Part shown: in pieces, positions 16,940 through 25,577 of the stretch
Numbering within the stretch: position 1 is the first letter of the stretch
Layout of the letters: each line of letters opens with the position of its first letter
Source of the DNA: Falsihalocynthiibacter sp042445055
Lineage (GTDB): Bacteria > Pseudomonadota > Alphaproteobacteria > Rhodobacterales > Rhodobacteraceae
Assembly: GCF_042445055.1 (NCBI RefSeq)
Contig: NZ_CP170339.1
Span: 2,790,001 to 2,854,000, forward strand
Length of the DNA stretch: 64,000 nucleotides
Reading direction: 5' to 3'
Notes under the pieces: generated by a model
Told to the model about the DNA's origin: nothing
The model's input: the letters and a program-made list of their open reading frames with translations, nothing else
The model's database searches: none
Program-made: the position numbers and the translations under genes

Positions 16940-18046
16940 ATGACATCTGACCGATTGAAGGTGATCCTTGAAGTGCCGGTGCATTGGTTTCGGAACTCTT
17001 TGGATGGCGAACGACATCGGGTGTTTTATTCAAGCTTGCTCGGAGCCTTAAGCAGGTTTGAGGCGCGTGTCGATCTTCGCGATGCGCCGTTCGGCACGGA
17101 CGATGCCCCCCGCGTCGCGCCCGCAGACTCGTTTTTGTTTTCGTTTCATTCCCATGGAGAGACACGGCGAGTACTGCGCCTCAAAGAGAGCTATATTCCG
17201 CCGTACTATACTATTGATCGCATGGGGTATGGCGGGTTTTCGGAGCTAGCGAAGCATCCGCAACGTTTTGAGGAAAACATAGCAAATTTTGACCTTCGGA
17301 AGGGCAAACAAACGGTCGAAAAGTGGCGGCAAGAGTTCCTTCAGAACAACATTTCTAAATACAGCCAACCGTCCACATCCGAGCAGCGCTTGCCCGAGAG
17401 GTTTCTGTTTTTCCCGCTGCAGACCATTGATGATCCAGTTGCAAGCCTTGCTCACATAGACCAAATGGAAGCGCTTGAGGTGGCGGCCCGTCACTGCGTG
17501 AAAGTTGACCTACCGCTGGTCGTCAAACGCCATCCTCTGTGTCGGTCTCCCCATATTGAGAAATCTCTTCAGCAACTTGTTAAGAAGTACCCGGGTCTTG
17601 AAGCGACCGACGCATCAGTTCATCAAGTATTGGACAAGGCCTACGCCGTCATGGGCGCAAACTCTGGCGTGCTGTTTGAAGCGCTCATTCATGGCAAGCC
17701 TGTCATAAGCTTCGGAACCTCGGACTATCGCCAGCTTACCTCGCAAGTGAATCACGCAGCTAAAATACCAGCGGCAATTGATACCATCAAAATTGCAGAT
17801 CAAGACAGCGTTGCGCGCTTTATTGGCTGGTATATGAACGACTACTGCGTACACGCGGAAGATATCGACGCGGTATTTGCACGTATCAAGTCCCTTTTGC
17901 AGCAAGAGGGATCCGCCCACGATTGGCACAAGTCAGAAGAAACGCTTGTCTTGGATCATTACTCGAAACTTGACAAAATTCGGCGGCGCGAGGCTGTTTG
18001 GGGGCGCAGCTGGGTCATTCGTTTCCTAAGTCGGATCATTCCCTAG
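16940..18046 (+). CDS. Capsular polysaccharide KpsS/KpsC-like protein
   Basis: A 368-residue protein whose C-terminal half has the GT-B-like capsule synthesis signature: VVKRHP near residue 200, then GANSGVLFEALIHGKPVISFG near 243, with the same HP and G-x-S-x-x-x-EAL-x-x-GK pattern as the N-terminal module of the 13063 protein. These proteins transfer sugars such as Kdo in capsule linker assembly; the donor here is unknown. The start follows AAAGGGA (16924-16930), nine bases upstream. It ends three bases from the convergent glf gene. Confidence 0.7.
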   Translation: MTSDRLKVILEVPVHWFRNSLDGERHRVFYSSLLGALSRFEARVDLRDAPFGTDDAPRVAPADSFLFSFHSHGETRRVLRLKESYIPPYYTIDRMGYGGFSELAKHPQRFEENIANFDLRKGKQTVEKWRQEFLQNNISKYSQPSTSEQRLPERFLFFPLQTIDDPVASLAHIDQMEALEVAARHCVKVDLPLVVKRHPLCRSPHIEKSLQQLVKKYPGLEATDASVHQVLDKAYAVMGANSGVLFEALIHGKPVISFGTSDYRQLTSQVNHAAKIPAAIDTIKIADQDSVARFIGWYMNDYCVHAEDIDAVFARIKSLLQQEGSAHDWHKSEETLVLDHYSKLDKIRRREAVWGRSWVIRFLSRIIP

Positions 18047-18049
18047 ACG

Positions 18050-19180
18050 CTATGAATGCAGGAACGGCGGCGCGGTTTGCTCTTTGGTGAAATGCGTCGC
18101 GACGTCCAGTGCTTCTCGAATAGTGATATCCATATCCAGATAGCGATAAGTGCCCAAGCGCCCGACGAAGGTCGTGTTCTGGACATTCTTTGCCAACTCA
18201 ACGTATTGGGCAAGCAGTGCTTTTTCTTGCACCTGCCGGATGGGATAATACGGGATATCGTCGGGCGTGCACTGACGCGAGAATTCACGATAGCAAACGG
18301 AGGCTTCGTGGCTCTCCCAAGGCGCGAAATGCTTGTGCTCGGTGATGCGGGTATAGGGAACCTCTTCATCGCCGTAATTCATCACAGCACAGCCCTGATA
18401 GTCCCCGTCATAGGTAAAGCGTTCGAAATCCAATGTACGATAGCCCAAATGCCCTAACGAGTAATCGAACCACCCGTCTAGCGGACCCGAATAGAAGACA
18501 TGTTCGTAATCTGCCGCCTGATCGCGGACAAATTTGGTCCCAAGCCTCAAGTCGATCTTCGCGTGGTCCAGTATATTCGCGACCATATTGGTATAGCCGT
18601 TTTCTGGCATACCTTGATACTTGTGAAAGAAGTAGTTGTCGTCGTAGCTAAAGCGAACGGGTAAGCGCTTTAGAATAGACGCCGGCAATTGTGACGGATG
18701 AAGCCCCCATTGCTTTACGGTATATCCCTTAAAGAACGCCTCGTACAATTCAGGGCCAACAAACCTCAGGGCTTGCTCCTCAAAGGTCTTGGGGTGTTCA
18801 ATGGAAGTGTCTGCACGCTCTTGCTGAAGAAATTGGCGCGCTTCGTCAGGACCCATTGTCTTACCGAAATACTGATTAATTGTGTGGAGGTTCACAGGCA
18901 AAGAGAAAACTTGCCCCTGTGAAGTTGTCTTCACTTGGTTCTTATAGGGCCGAAAACGCTCGTACGAATTCACATAGCTCCACACTTCTTCGTCATCCGT
19001 GTGAAAAATATGAGGGCCGTACACATGCACCAAAACGCCAGTCTCAGCGTCGCGCTCAGTGTGGCAATTCCCCGCGATATGATCGCGTTCATCCATGACC
19101 GTCACGCTATGCCCTGCTTCGGCAAGCTTACGTGCAATCACCGCTCCGGAAAGTCCCGCCCCGACACATAGAATGTTCAC
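18050..19180 (-). CDS. glf: UDP-galactopyranose mutase
   Basis: A 376-residue flavoprotein that interconverts UDP-galactopyranose and UDP-galactofuranose, supplying the Galf donor. The N-terminus has the FAD-binding GAGLSGAVIARKLAEAGHSV motif, then GNCHTERD and VHVYGPHIFHTDDEEVW, all diagnostic for Glf. The later segments TVKQWG, RYDD-like FSYDDNYF and GRLGTYRYLDMD also match. Length is normal. The same-strand upstream neighbour is a glycosyltransferase of galactofuranosyltransferase type, so the cluster very probably makes a galactofuranose-containing glycan. Confidence 0.96.
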   Translation of the reverse strand: MNILCVGAGLSGAVIARKLAEAGHSVTVMDERDHIAGNCHTERDAETGVLVHVYGPHIFHTDDEEVWSYVNSYERFRPYKNQVKTTSQGQVFSLPVNLHTINQYFGKTMGPDEARQFLQQERADTSIEHPKTFEEQALRFVGPELYEAFFKGYTVKQWGLHPSQLPASILKRLPVRFSYDDNYFFHKYQGMPENGYTNMVANILDHAKIDLRLGTKFVRDQAADYEHVFYSGPLDGWFDYSLGHLGYRTLDFERFTYDGDYQGCAVMNYGDEEVPYTRITEHKHFAPWESHEASVCYREFSRQCTPDDIPYYPIRQVQEKALLAQYVELAKNVQNTTFVGRLGTYRYLDMDITIREALDVATHFTKEQTAPPFLHS

Positions 19181-19265
19181 TTAGCTTCCCTCTCCGCTTG
19201 GTTGGAGCAATCTAGGGGGCCTATGGCGTAATTGCAATTCGTCGAGGGCACGGTCGGGTCTGAAC

Positions 19266-20240
19266 TTACTTGCCCTGTGCCCATTCAAGCACTTGCGTGT
19301 GACGTACATCCCGTCGGCGCAAAATTCCGTCGCGAATAGCGCGCAACATGAGGCTAAGGAAAAGCGCTCTGTCATCTTTGTGGTCCCGTATCTTAAAGAG
19401 CCACTTTGGAATAATAAACAGCAAGGCCGGCCAGAAGAATACCCCGGCGGCAAGGCGGTACAGCATGAGCAAGTTGCGATGATAGTAATAGATTTTCCAC
19501 ATTGGGTGGAACCGTCCACGCTGTGCGGTAAATGTCGAGAGATCGTGCTCAAACCTGATACGCGGCTCGAAACACATCTTACCGCTCATTTCGCTCAAAC
19601 CCAGCGTATAGATCCCGTCATCGCCATAGATGAATAGCTTTGGATCGGGATAACCCGCGATCTCCAAACCGCGCCGCGAAATAAAGAACCCAACGAATGA
19701 TGTAACATCAATCGGCGACGGCTCTGATCGGCTATAGGCTTCGGGACGAATATGAAACCCACCGCGACCGTTCAGCATCGCACCAAAAAATTCTCGCAAA
19801 TGCCAGAACGGATTGCGAGACGGACGGTTCATTTCGCAAATCTCCCCAGAAGGAAAATAAACGGCCGCCGCCATCCCGTCCCATTCCGCCACATCAAGGG
19901 CCTGAAAATTCGCGAGAGCACCTACTTCAGGGCGACCGTCATCATCCATCACGACCAGCCAATCAGGATCGAACCGCGAAACAGCTTCTTTCATCCCGCG
20001 ATAGAAGCCACCGGCGCCACCGGTATTCGTCTCTTCTCGCAAGACAACCAGTCGATCGTCGGTTTGTTCATTTAACCAAGCGTCAGTACCGTCTGTGGAC
20101 GCATTATCCACCAGTACAATGGCCAGAAGCTCATCCGCCGGACTATCCAATAGACGCGCAAGAGTGACCTGTAGCTTATCGAGCCGATTGCACGTAACCA
20201 CCACAGCAACCAGCGATTTATTCGTATCGTGTAATGTCAT
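19266..20240 (-). CDS. Family 2 glycosyltransferase, galactofuranosyltransferase-like
   Basis: A 324-residue GT-A enzyme: VAVVVTCNRLDKLQVTLARL at the N-terminus, VLVDNASTDGT near 42, the Galf-transferase-like stretch NTGGAGGFYRGM near 72 and the metal-binding DDDG near 98. A C-terminal hydrophobic segment (GVFFWPALLFIIPKWLF) may attach it to the membrane. NTGGAGGF followed by a DDD motif is typical of GlfT1/rhamnosyltransferase-type enzymes, and the adjacent glf gene supports UDP-Galf as donor. It is encoded 85 bases upstream of glf on the same strand. Confidence 0.8.
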   Translation of the reverse strand: MTLHDTNKSLVAVVVTCNRLDKLQVTLARLLDSPADELLAIVLVDNASTDGTDAWLNEQTDDRLVVLREETNTGGAGGFYRGMKEAVSRFDPDWLVVMDDDGRPEVGALANFQALDVAEWDGMAAAVYFPSGEICEMNRPSRNPFWHLREFFGAMLNGRGGFHIRPEAYSRSEPSPIDVTSFVGFFISRRGLEIAGYPDPKLFIYGDDGIYTLGLSEMSGKMCFEPRIRFEHDLSTFTAQRGRFHPMWKIYYYHRNLLMLYRLAAGVFFWPALLFIIPKWLFKIRDHKDDRALFLSLMLRAIRDGILRRRDVRHTQVLEWAQGK

Positions 20241-20402
20241 TTATCTTACGCTAACTAATTTCCGCACATAGGTCACACTCTCTCCGCTAGGTCAACTAGA
20301 ACCATGTAATGTTAGGAGATTGAGCAGGTCCTCGGAGCACGCCAATTGCACGCCGCGCAACGCCTGTGATGAGCCGTGTGCCTACATTGCCCACGATCAG
20401 TC

Positions 20403-21506
20403 TTAGCTGAGCACTGGCACTTCGCGCAGCCTATCTATTAGCTCATCGGGAATCGTCTTAGGCCCCGATTGAAAGCTTCCGCGCGAAACGAAGTTTAGGT
20501 GGCGCGAGATGATGTCCATTTTCTCGGAAGTGATCTCGTCAAAAAACGCGCTCATATCCTCACGTTCAAGTAGTTCCTGTATCTTTTGCCGATGCAGTGC
20601 GACGGCAGTTTCGTGAAGTTCTTTGATGCCTTCCAGCGCAAGCAGTTTTTCCAACATTGCTTTCGTCTTGGGGACGCGTCGTTGGATTGAAGTGTCCTCT
20701 TCCATGTTGAAATTCATCCGAAGCCAATAAATGCTACCTTGATCGCGGTTGACATGGTTCACACGGCCACGGTCGCGCTTTACAAGAAAGCTCTCGGCGG
20801 AGCGTACGGCGTAATGGTTCAGCGTAACCAGCTCATATCCGTAATCACGAATGCCAAATCTCCAACCTTCGTCGTAATAATCCTCTGGCACCTGCGCACC
20901 GGAACCATTCACCCACGGAACCTGTCCCTCAATCATTTTGCGCAAAGGTCGGTGCACACCCAGCTTACCGTATGAACCGGCAATTCCTGGCCCCTGTGTT
21001 TTGAAGAGCGTTTTCATTCCCCAAGCCTGAATCGGCGTGTGACAGAATTCTGGCGCACATCTTGTGAACTTCTCGGTGAGGAGAACGTCGTCATATCCTT
21101 TCTGCGAGGCGTTACCAAACAAGCGCCACTGCATTGAAATCATCTCTGCCTTTGGAACTGCGGCAAATAGATCGTCCAACTCGCCATCTCCAACATGGAT
21201 GTTTGCATATTCATCCACGTCCGAGATCAGAATCCATTCGCTATCCTTAACTAGATCCAGATTCTGAGCGTATTTCAAAGCACCTTTTTGCGGGTTCACA
21301 CCGTGGCGCATATTTAGATAGGGATTATCCATGCGCGTTACGAAACCGTGCTCGGAAAGCTTATCCAAGAGCTCCACGGTGCCGTCATCACAGTCATTGG
21401 TAAAAACCAGTACGTGATCAAACCCGATCGACAAATGATGAGCGAGCCATTCCAGGATGAAAGGCCCTTCGTTCTTCATACAGGTAATAATGAGACGCCG
21501 CGCCAT
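20403..21506 (-). CDS. Glycosyltransferase family 2-like protein (PF13704 type)
   Basis: A 367-residue protein of the group often named glycosyl transferase family 2 in alphaproteobacteria: RLIITCMKNEGPFILEWLAHH at the N-terminus, a nucleotide/metal site ISDVDEY near residue 95, and the conserved tail NHYAVRSAESFLVKRDRGR. It is clearly paralogous to the middle domain of the next protein upstream (same NHY-x-x-RSAESFLVKRDRGR run and WVNGSG motif), suggesting tandem duplication. Its start overlaps that gene's stop (TAATG). The 162 bases downstream of it, before the 19266 gene, show no feature. Confidence 0.82.
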   Translation of the reverse strand: MARRLIITCMKNEGPFILEWLAHHLSIGFDHVLVFTNDCDDGTVELLDKLSEHGFVTRMDNPYLNMRHGVNPQKGALKYAQNLDLVKDSEWILISDVDEYANIHVGDGELDDLFAAVPKAEMISMQWRLFGNASQKGYDDVLLTEKFTRCAPEFCHTPIQAWGMKTLFKTQGPGIAGSYGKLGVHRPLRKMIEGQVPWVNGSGAQVPEDYYDEGWRFGIRDYGYELVTLNHYAVRSAESFLVKRDRGRVNHVNRDQGSIYWLRMNFNMEEDTSIQRRVPKTKAMLEKLLALEGIKELHETAVALHRQKIQELLEREDMSAFFDEITSEKMDIISRHLNFVSRGSFQSGPKTIPDELIDRLREVPVLS

Positions 21507-24500
21507 TATTCCGCCTGCTCCAACTCTTTTTGTAGTCGTTCCAGACTCCTGCGAATGTTACCTGCCTCGCGCTTTCTGAGCGTATATTCGCAAACCTGAA
21601 TCGCGAGTTTTACGTGCCCACGTTTTTCGGCTTCCATTAACAAATCATGCTGATATCTCGGAAGATCGCGGCGCGCTCTGAGACGCTTGTAAAAACGCTC
21701 ATTCGTCAAGTTGTCGTCAAACATATCTAGCAAGAGAGGTTTAATGATCCCCATTTTGACGAACGCATTCGGAAGCTGGTGACCAAAGAACGGCATTCGC
21801 AGTTTGCGAATATTCGGGCCTTCGAGCCGGTCGACCTGAACGCGATCTAATTCGAAGTATGGGTCGGAAATTACGACGACATCTTTGGCGGCATCCGTAG
21901 CGCCACGTGCGTCGCAATACCGACCATCCCAGTCCAGCTTCTTGCGCCACCCCCAGCGGTTATCATCCGGCATTATACGAGGATCTAGCGTTGTTTGCGG
22001 AGCTACGGCGAGCACGCGGGCATTGGGTACACAACGAGAGTAACTAAGCGCCGCAAAGCCACCCATCGATGTGCCATAGAAAAGCACATCGTCAAATTGG
22101 TCGAAAAACTGGCTGCTGCTCAGCAAATCAAAGCAATCGTGCACAAAGTCATGCCTAAACCAATTGCGCTGTGACGCCATGACACCCAGTATCGAACAAT
22201 CAAGCTCCTCCGAGAGCACCTTGTAACCCCAGGGCCATCGTTGCTGATCTGTCTTTACCACGCTCAGATTATCAAACACGATCACAAGCCGTTTGCCACG
22301 CGGTTCAAAGAACAAAGCGTTATCAGGCCCCTCCCAAAAGAAGCCCCCACATTTCGCTGCATATGCACGCGCGTCGCGGTAGCGCTCTTTGAATTCACCG
22401 GTAATGGCAGAAACCGGCGGCTCTGGTGTGTGGAAATCTGATGAAGTTGTTTCGGGGGGATCCACTTGAACCGAATTCAAATCACTATGTGCGGTCTTTG
22501 CGTTCAGCAAACTCTCTAGGTACCCGAGTTTTTGCTCTGCTTGCTCAGGTGAGAGAGTGTTCAATTCTGGTTCGGGAATGGCCACGCCAGTTCCTTCGTC
22601 GTCATCATCCCCCGCGCTTTCCTGCTCTGGTTTGGTCAGATAAATGGCATCAGGTCGCGCAATTTCTGTGAGCTCGTGATACAACTCCGCATAGGCAGAA
22701 TCCGCCTTTAGCGTTGCGATCTTGGCCTTGTGCCACTCGACGGCATCATTATGCAGTTTAGACAATTGCTCATCCGCCAAGAGAGCAGAACGCTCTTTCT
22801 CCATCATCGGCAGGCGCTCAATCATGCGCGGGTCTTGCTCGGATGTGTAATTTCGGCGCATCCAGTAATCGATGCCCTGATCCTGTTCTGTATGGTTGAT
22901 ACGCCCACGATCGCGCTTCACCAAGAAGCTCTCGGCCGACCTCAGAATATAGTGGTTCAATGTCGCAAATCGGTACCCAAGGGAACGCTTGGTGGAGCGC
23001 CAACCGTTATTTGTCAAAAGCATTTCAGGCATAACGCGGCCAGAGCCATTGACCCAACGAACGCGCGACACAGCCTCATCATTCTCGATTTTCAGCGGCC
23101 TATGAACACCGATTTTAGTGTAGGGCGCCGAGCGATGCACCATGCTCTTGAAGCCCCATCCCAAACGAGGCTTTGGGATGAATTCCGGCGCGCAGGCCGT
23201 GAACTGCTCCATGATCGGGCGATCTTGGTATTCGCGGATGTTGTCGTTTCCAAAAAACTTCCAAGTAAAGGAAATCACGTTCGGATCATTACAAGCCTCG
23301 AACAATTCGGGGAAAGTGCCCCCACCGACGTGAATGTTCACGAACTCGTCCACGTCAATCGTCAATACCCAATCTGCGTCCTGCAGCACCGGCTGTTTTT
23401 GAGCATCGTTTAGCGCAACGTGCTGTGGCTTCTTGCCCGATGCAGGGTCCCACGGGTTATCAAGACGGGTGACAATCCCGAGTTCCGCCAAACGATCCAG
23501 CATCGCGTTGGTGTTGTCGGTACAATCGTTCGTATAAACGAGAAAATGCGTGACCCCGATTGCCTTGTGATATGCGATCCACTCAAGAATAAACGGCGCC
23601 TCGTTTTTCATGGAGGTCAGCACAAGTATCTTGTCTTGCGTTATCTTTTCCTCGGGCGGCGATAGCGCTGGCCACATCGCCTTCGTGCGCGCTTCGAGGT
23701 TATTTATCGCGGTTTGGTATTCGCGCGTTTGTTGAAGCGTGGCCAGCGGCAGGCTTTGAGGCTTTGGCTTGGGCACCTCTTGTGGCTGACTTACCTCTTC
23801 TTTGGCAATTTCATCTTGCGTCTTAAAGCCGGTCGGCGGCCGATCTGGAATGGGCGCGTTTAACGGGTCGATATTATGGCGTTTTAACGCGCGACCCAAG
23901 AAGCTTTCTGGATGAGCAACGCCATTCTCATGGGTGATCAAGCGACGGCTCAAACGCCTATTCCACAAGTGAACGCCATAACAACCATCGGTCAACTGCC
24001 GATCAATTTCATCGCCGGGCTTGAGGAGGTCACGTCGGTTTTTGAACGAGATCGGATAGAATGCCTCTTGCGGCATCGCGTGTTCAATTTCTCCCGACTG
24101 CTTTAGAAAATAGGTAACCGCTGCAGGTCCCCATACGCCCCATGGCAATTCCGATACATGGACACGTTCGCCGCGTTCTGCCGCCGCAATTAGCTTATCC
24201 CGCTCCTCACCTTCGATCCAAGGCGGGATTGGATACTCGTTCTCGCAAAACGCGTTCAAACTTGCCAACGTTCGAGAAAACCGCGGCAATCCAAATACTG
24301 CGTTACAGACTAGTCTGTTGGTTTTCTCCCACCCGAACACGAACTGATCTTTGAACGCCCATGGCTGCATACACAGCATATCGGCATCGACCCAGATCAC
24401 ATTTTGAAGAGAGATCATTCGGTACCGAAACAAGTCCGCATGAACCGCAGGCGAACCAGAGGACTTGTGACGAATGAAATCCGAAGCGGGAAAAATTTTA

Positions 24501-24661
24501 TTGGCGTCAAGCATCTCGACACCATCAGGGCAATTATCCACGTTTTCGTATGTATAGAGAATTGTGCGGTGCCCATGATCTGCAAACGACTTAAGGCAAA
24601 CTTGCTCAATATAGCTAAGATTCCCGCCAATCCAAAGGGAGGCGACCGTGGGCAATTGCAT
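21506..24661 (-). CDS. Trimodular GT32-like / GT2-like / alpha-beta hydrolase protein
   Basis: About 1051 residues in three parts. Residues 1-290 resemble GT32/DXD-sugar transferases (VASLWIGGNLSYIEQVCLKS; metal site WVDADMLCMQPW near 90). Residues about 340-660 are a PF13704-type glycosyltransferase (LVLTSMKNEAPFILEWIAYH; IDVDEFVNIHVG; RSAESFLVKRDRGR) paralogous to the 20403 protein. After a charged linker, residues about 770-1000 form a hydrolase-like domain with nucleophile elbow GTSMGGFAAL and a late GHQLPNAF histidine, perhaps an esterase or acyltransferase. ATG 24661 is preferred because homologous N-termini begin LPTVASLW; an in-frame TTG (24679) is an alternative. Likely glycan assembly and modification. 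Confidence 0.8.
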   Translation of the reverse strand: MQLPTVASLWIGGNLSYIEQVCLKSFADHGHRTILYTYENVDNCPDGVEMLDANKIFPASDFIRHKSSGSPAVHADLFRYRMISLQNVIWVDADMLCMQPWAFKDQFVFGWEKTNRLVCNAVFGLPRFSRTLASLNAFCENEYPIPPWIEGEERDKLIAAAERGERVHVSELPWGVWGPAAVTYFLKQSGEIEHAMPQEAFYPISFKNRRDLLKPGDEIDRQLTDGCYGVHLWNRRLSRRLITHENGVAHPESFLGRALKRHNIDPLNAPIPDRPPTGFKTQDEIAKEEVSQPQEVPKPKPQSLPLATLQQTREYQTAINNLEARTKAMWPALSPPEEKITQDKILVLTSMKNEAPFILEWIAYHKAIGVTHFLVYTNDCTDNTNAMLDRLAELGIVTRLDNPWDPASGKKPQHVALNDAQKQPVLQDADWVLTIDVDEFVNIHVGGGTFPELFEACNDPNVISFTWKFFGNDNIREYQDRPIMEQFTACAPEFIPKPRLGWGFKSMVHRSAPYTKIGVHRPLKIENDEAVSRVRWVNGSGRVMPEMLLTNNGWRSTKRSLGYRFATLNHYILRSAESFLVKRDRGRINHTEQDQGIDYWMRRNYTSEQDPRMIERLPMMEKERSALLADEQLSKLHNDAVEWHKAKIATLKADSAYAELYHELTEIARPDAIYLTKPEQESAGDDDDEGTGVAIPEPELNTLSPEQAEQKLGYLESLLNAKTAHSDLNSVQVDPPETTSSDFHTPEPPVSAITGEFKERYRDARAYAAKCGGFFWEGPDNALFFEPRGKRLVIVFDNLSVVKTDQQRWPWGYKVLSEELDCSILGVMASQRNWFRHDFVHDCFDLLSSSQFFDQFDDVLFYGTSMGGFAALSYSRCVPNARVLAVAPQTTLDPRIMPDDNRWGWRKKLDWDGRYCDARGATDAAKDVVVISDPYFELDRVQVDRLEGPNIRKLRMPFFGHQLPNAFVKMGIIKPLLLDMFDDNLTNERFYKRLRARRDLPRYQHDLLMEAEKRGHVKLAIQVCEYTLRKREAGNIRRSLERLQKELEQAE

Positions 24662-24774
24662 ATCAAGCACTTTCGTCAAAACTCATCATCAAGATACGCC
24701 TATCTTTAGGACAGCTTGATGGCTTTGTTAAGGCTTGGACTTGGGTTCTGTAAAAACTTACGGATCAGGGAAAT

Positions 24775-24851
24775 TGGCGGCCCCGGAAGGACTTGAACCC
24801 TCAACCTCGGACTTAGAAGGTCCTTGCTCTATCCAGTTGAGCTACGGAGCC
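24775..24851 (-). tRNA. tRNA-Arg (anticodon UCU)
   Basis: On the minus strand the sequence folds as a full tRNA: acceptor GGCTCCG pairing with CGGGGCC (one G-T), D-arm GCTCAACTGGATAGAGC, anticodon loop CTTCTAA giving anticodon TCT, T-arm with GGTTCAAGTCC, discriminator G at 24778 and an encoded CCA at 24777-24775. It reads AGA/AGG arginine codons. No integrase or duplicated 3' end is visible beside it. Confidence 0.95.
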
Positions 24852-24958
24852 GCAGTATGTGTTTCTTAGCTACGCCATAGTGAAGTTCAAGCGAAAATCG
24901 AATGGCGGCTAGGTTGCTAATCCAGATGCTCTGGAGCAGCGCTGTGCAGAGATAGCAG

Positions 24959-25270
24959 CTAGTGCGTCCATGCTCCACGACGGTTTGTCGCAAAGTTCTC
25001 GCCGTACCCACCGGCACGAATAACCGGCTTGCGGGTCTTAGGCTCTTGAACAAATGCATCAAGCCCGTTTGCTTCTGCATACTCAAGCGCGGCTTCTTTG
25101 CTGTCGAACTTTAGGCGCACTTGGCTTTGGGTGTCATTCGAACTCGTCCAACCCATAAGCGGATCAACTTCGCGCGCAGAAGCCTGAGCAAACTCAAGAA
25201 TCCAAACTTTCGTTTTACCCATGCCGGACTGCATGGCATTTCTGGATGGCTGATAGATTCGAGCGCGCAT
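24959..25270 (-). CDS. Complex I accessory subunit, NDUFS4-type (ETC complex I region)
   Basis: A 103-residue protein matching the alphaproteobacterial homologue of mitochondrial NDUFS4: RARIYQPSRNAMQSGMGKTKVW at the N-terminus, then EVDPLMGWTSSNDTQSQVRL, KFDSKEAALEYAEANG and a C-terminal GYGENFATNRRGAWTH. This subunit binds at the NADH-oxidising arm of NADH:quinone oxidoreductase. The start follows AAGGGAG on the minus strand. It stands apart from any nuo operon, as is usual for this family, next to the tRNA-Arg. Confidence 0.92.
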   Translation of the reverse strand: MRARIYQPSRNAMQSGMGKTKVWILEFAQASAREVDPLMGWTSSNDTQSQVRLKFDSKEAALEYAEANGLDAFVQEPKTRKPVIRAGGYGENFATNRRGAWTH

Positions 25271-25359
25271 GTCTGACTCCCTTTAGCTTGGGGACTTATG
25301 GCAATATTTCGCAAACAGAATCAAGTCCAAAGCATTGCAATTTTAGGGGGAGAGAAGCG

Positions 25360-25424
25360 GCAGAGATTGCTGGCCATCGAACCGGGAGCGATTGGGGTGT
25401 TGCCGAGGCCAGCAATCATGCTGC
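25360..25424. other. Long imperfect hairpin in the NDUFS4-uvrB spacer
   Basis: The 307-base spacer 25271-25577 has no gene. It holds an 11-base perfect inverted repeat GATTGCTGGCC (25365-25375) / GGCCAGCAATC (25407-25417). An outer GCAG (25360-25363) pairs with CTGC (25421-25424) across a 1x3 internal loop, and an inner TCG/CGA pairing extends the stem. No T-run follows on either strand, so it is not an obvious terminator. The rest of the spacer presumably holds divergent promoters for the two genes, but none is clear. Confidence 0.5.
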
Positions 25425-25577
25425 TGCTACAAGATCAGGTTAGGCACATAATTTTCATACCGCAACTAAAAAACACTCTTAGGTTGCATTTTCGAACTAA
25501 CTGGCAGGAGAAACGGCCCCTCCCCTTGAAGTGGAACAAAAAGTGATCAAATCTATCCGCGCACAAGGAACCGATTC

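Noticed and set aside
22730..23413. Open frame of 227 codons on the plus strand
   Set aside because: It is antisense to the middle glycosyltransferase module of the 21506-24661 gene; no independent coding evidence.
24775..24851. tRNA-Arg as an attachment site for an integrated element
   Set aside because: No integrase gene, no duplicated tRNA 3' end and no change in gene character beside it were found.
25534..25548. GAAC-N7-GATC upstream of uvrB, resembling the alphaproteobacterial LexA box GAAC-N7-GAAC
   Set aside because: The second half-site has two mismatches and no better copy is present, so SOS control cannot be claimed.
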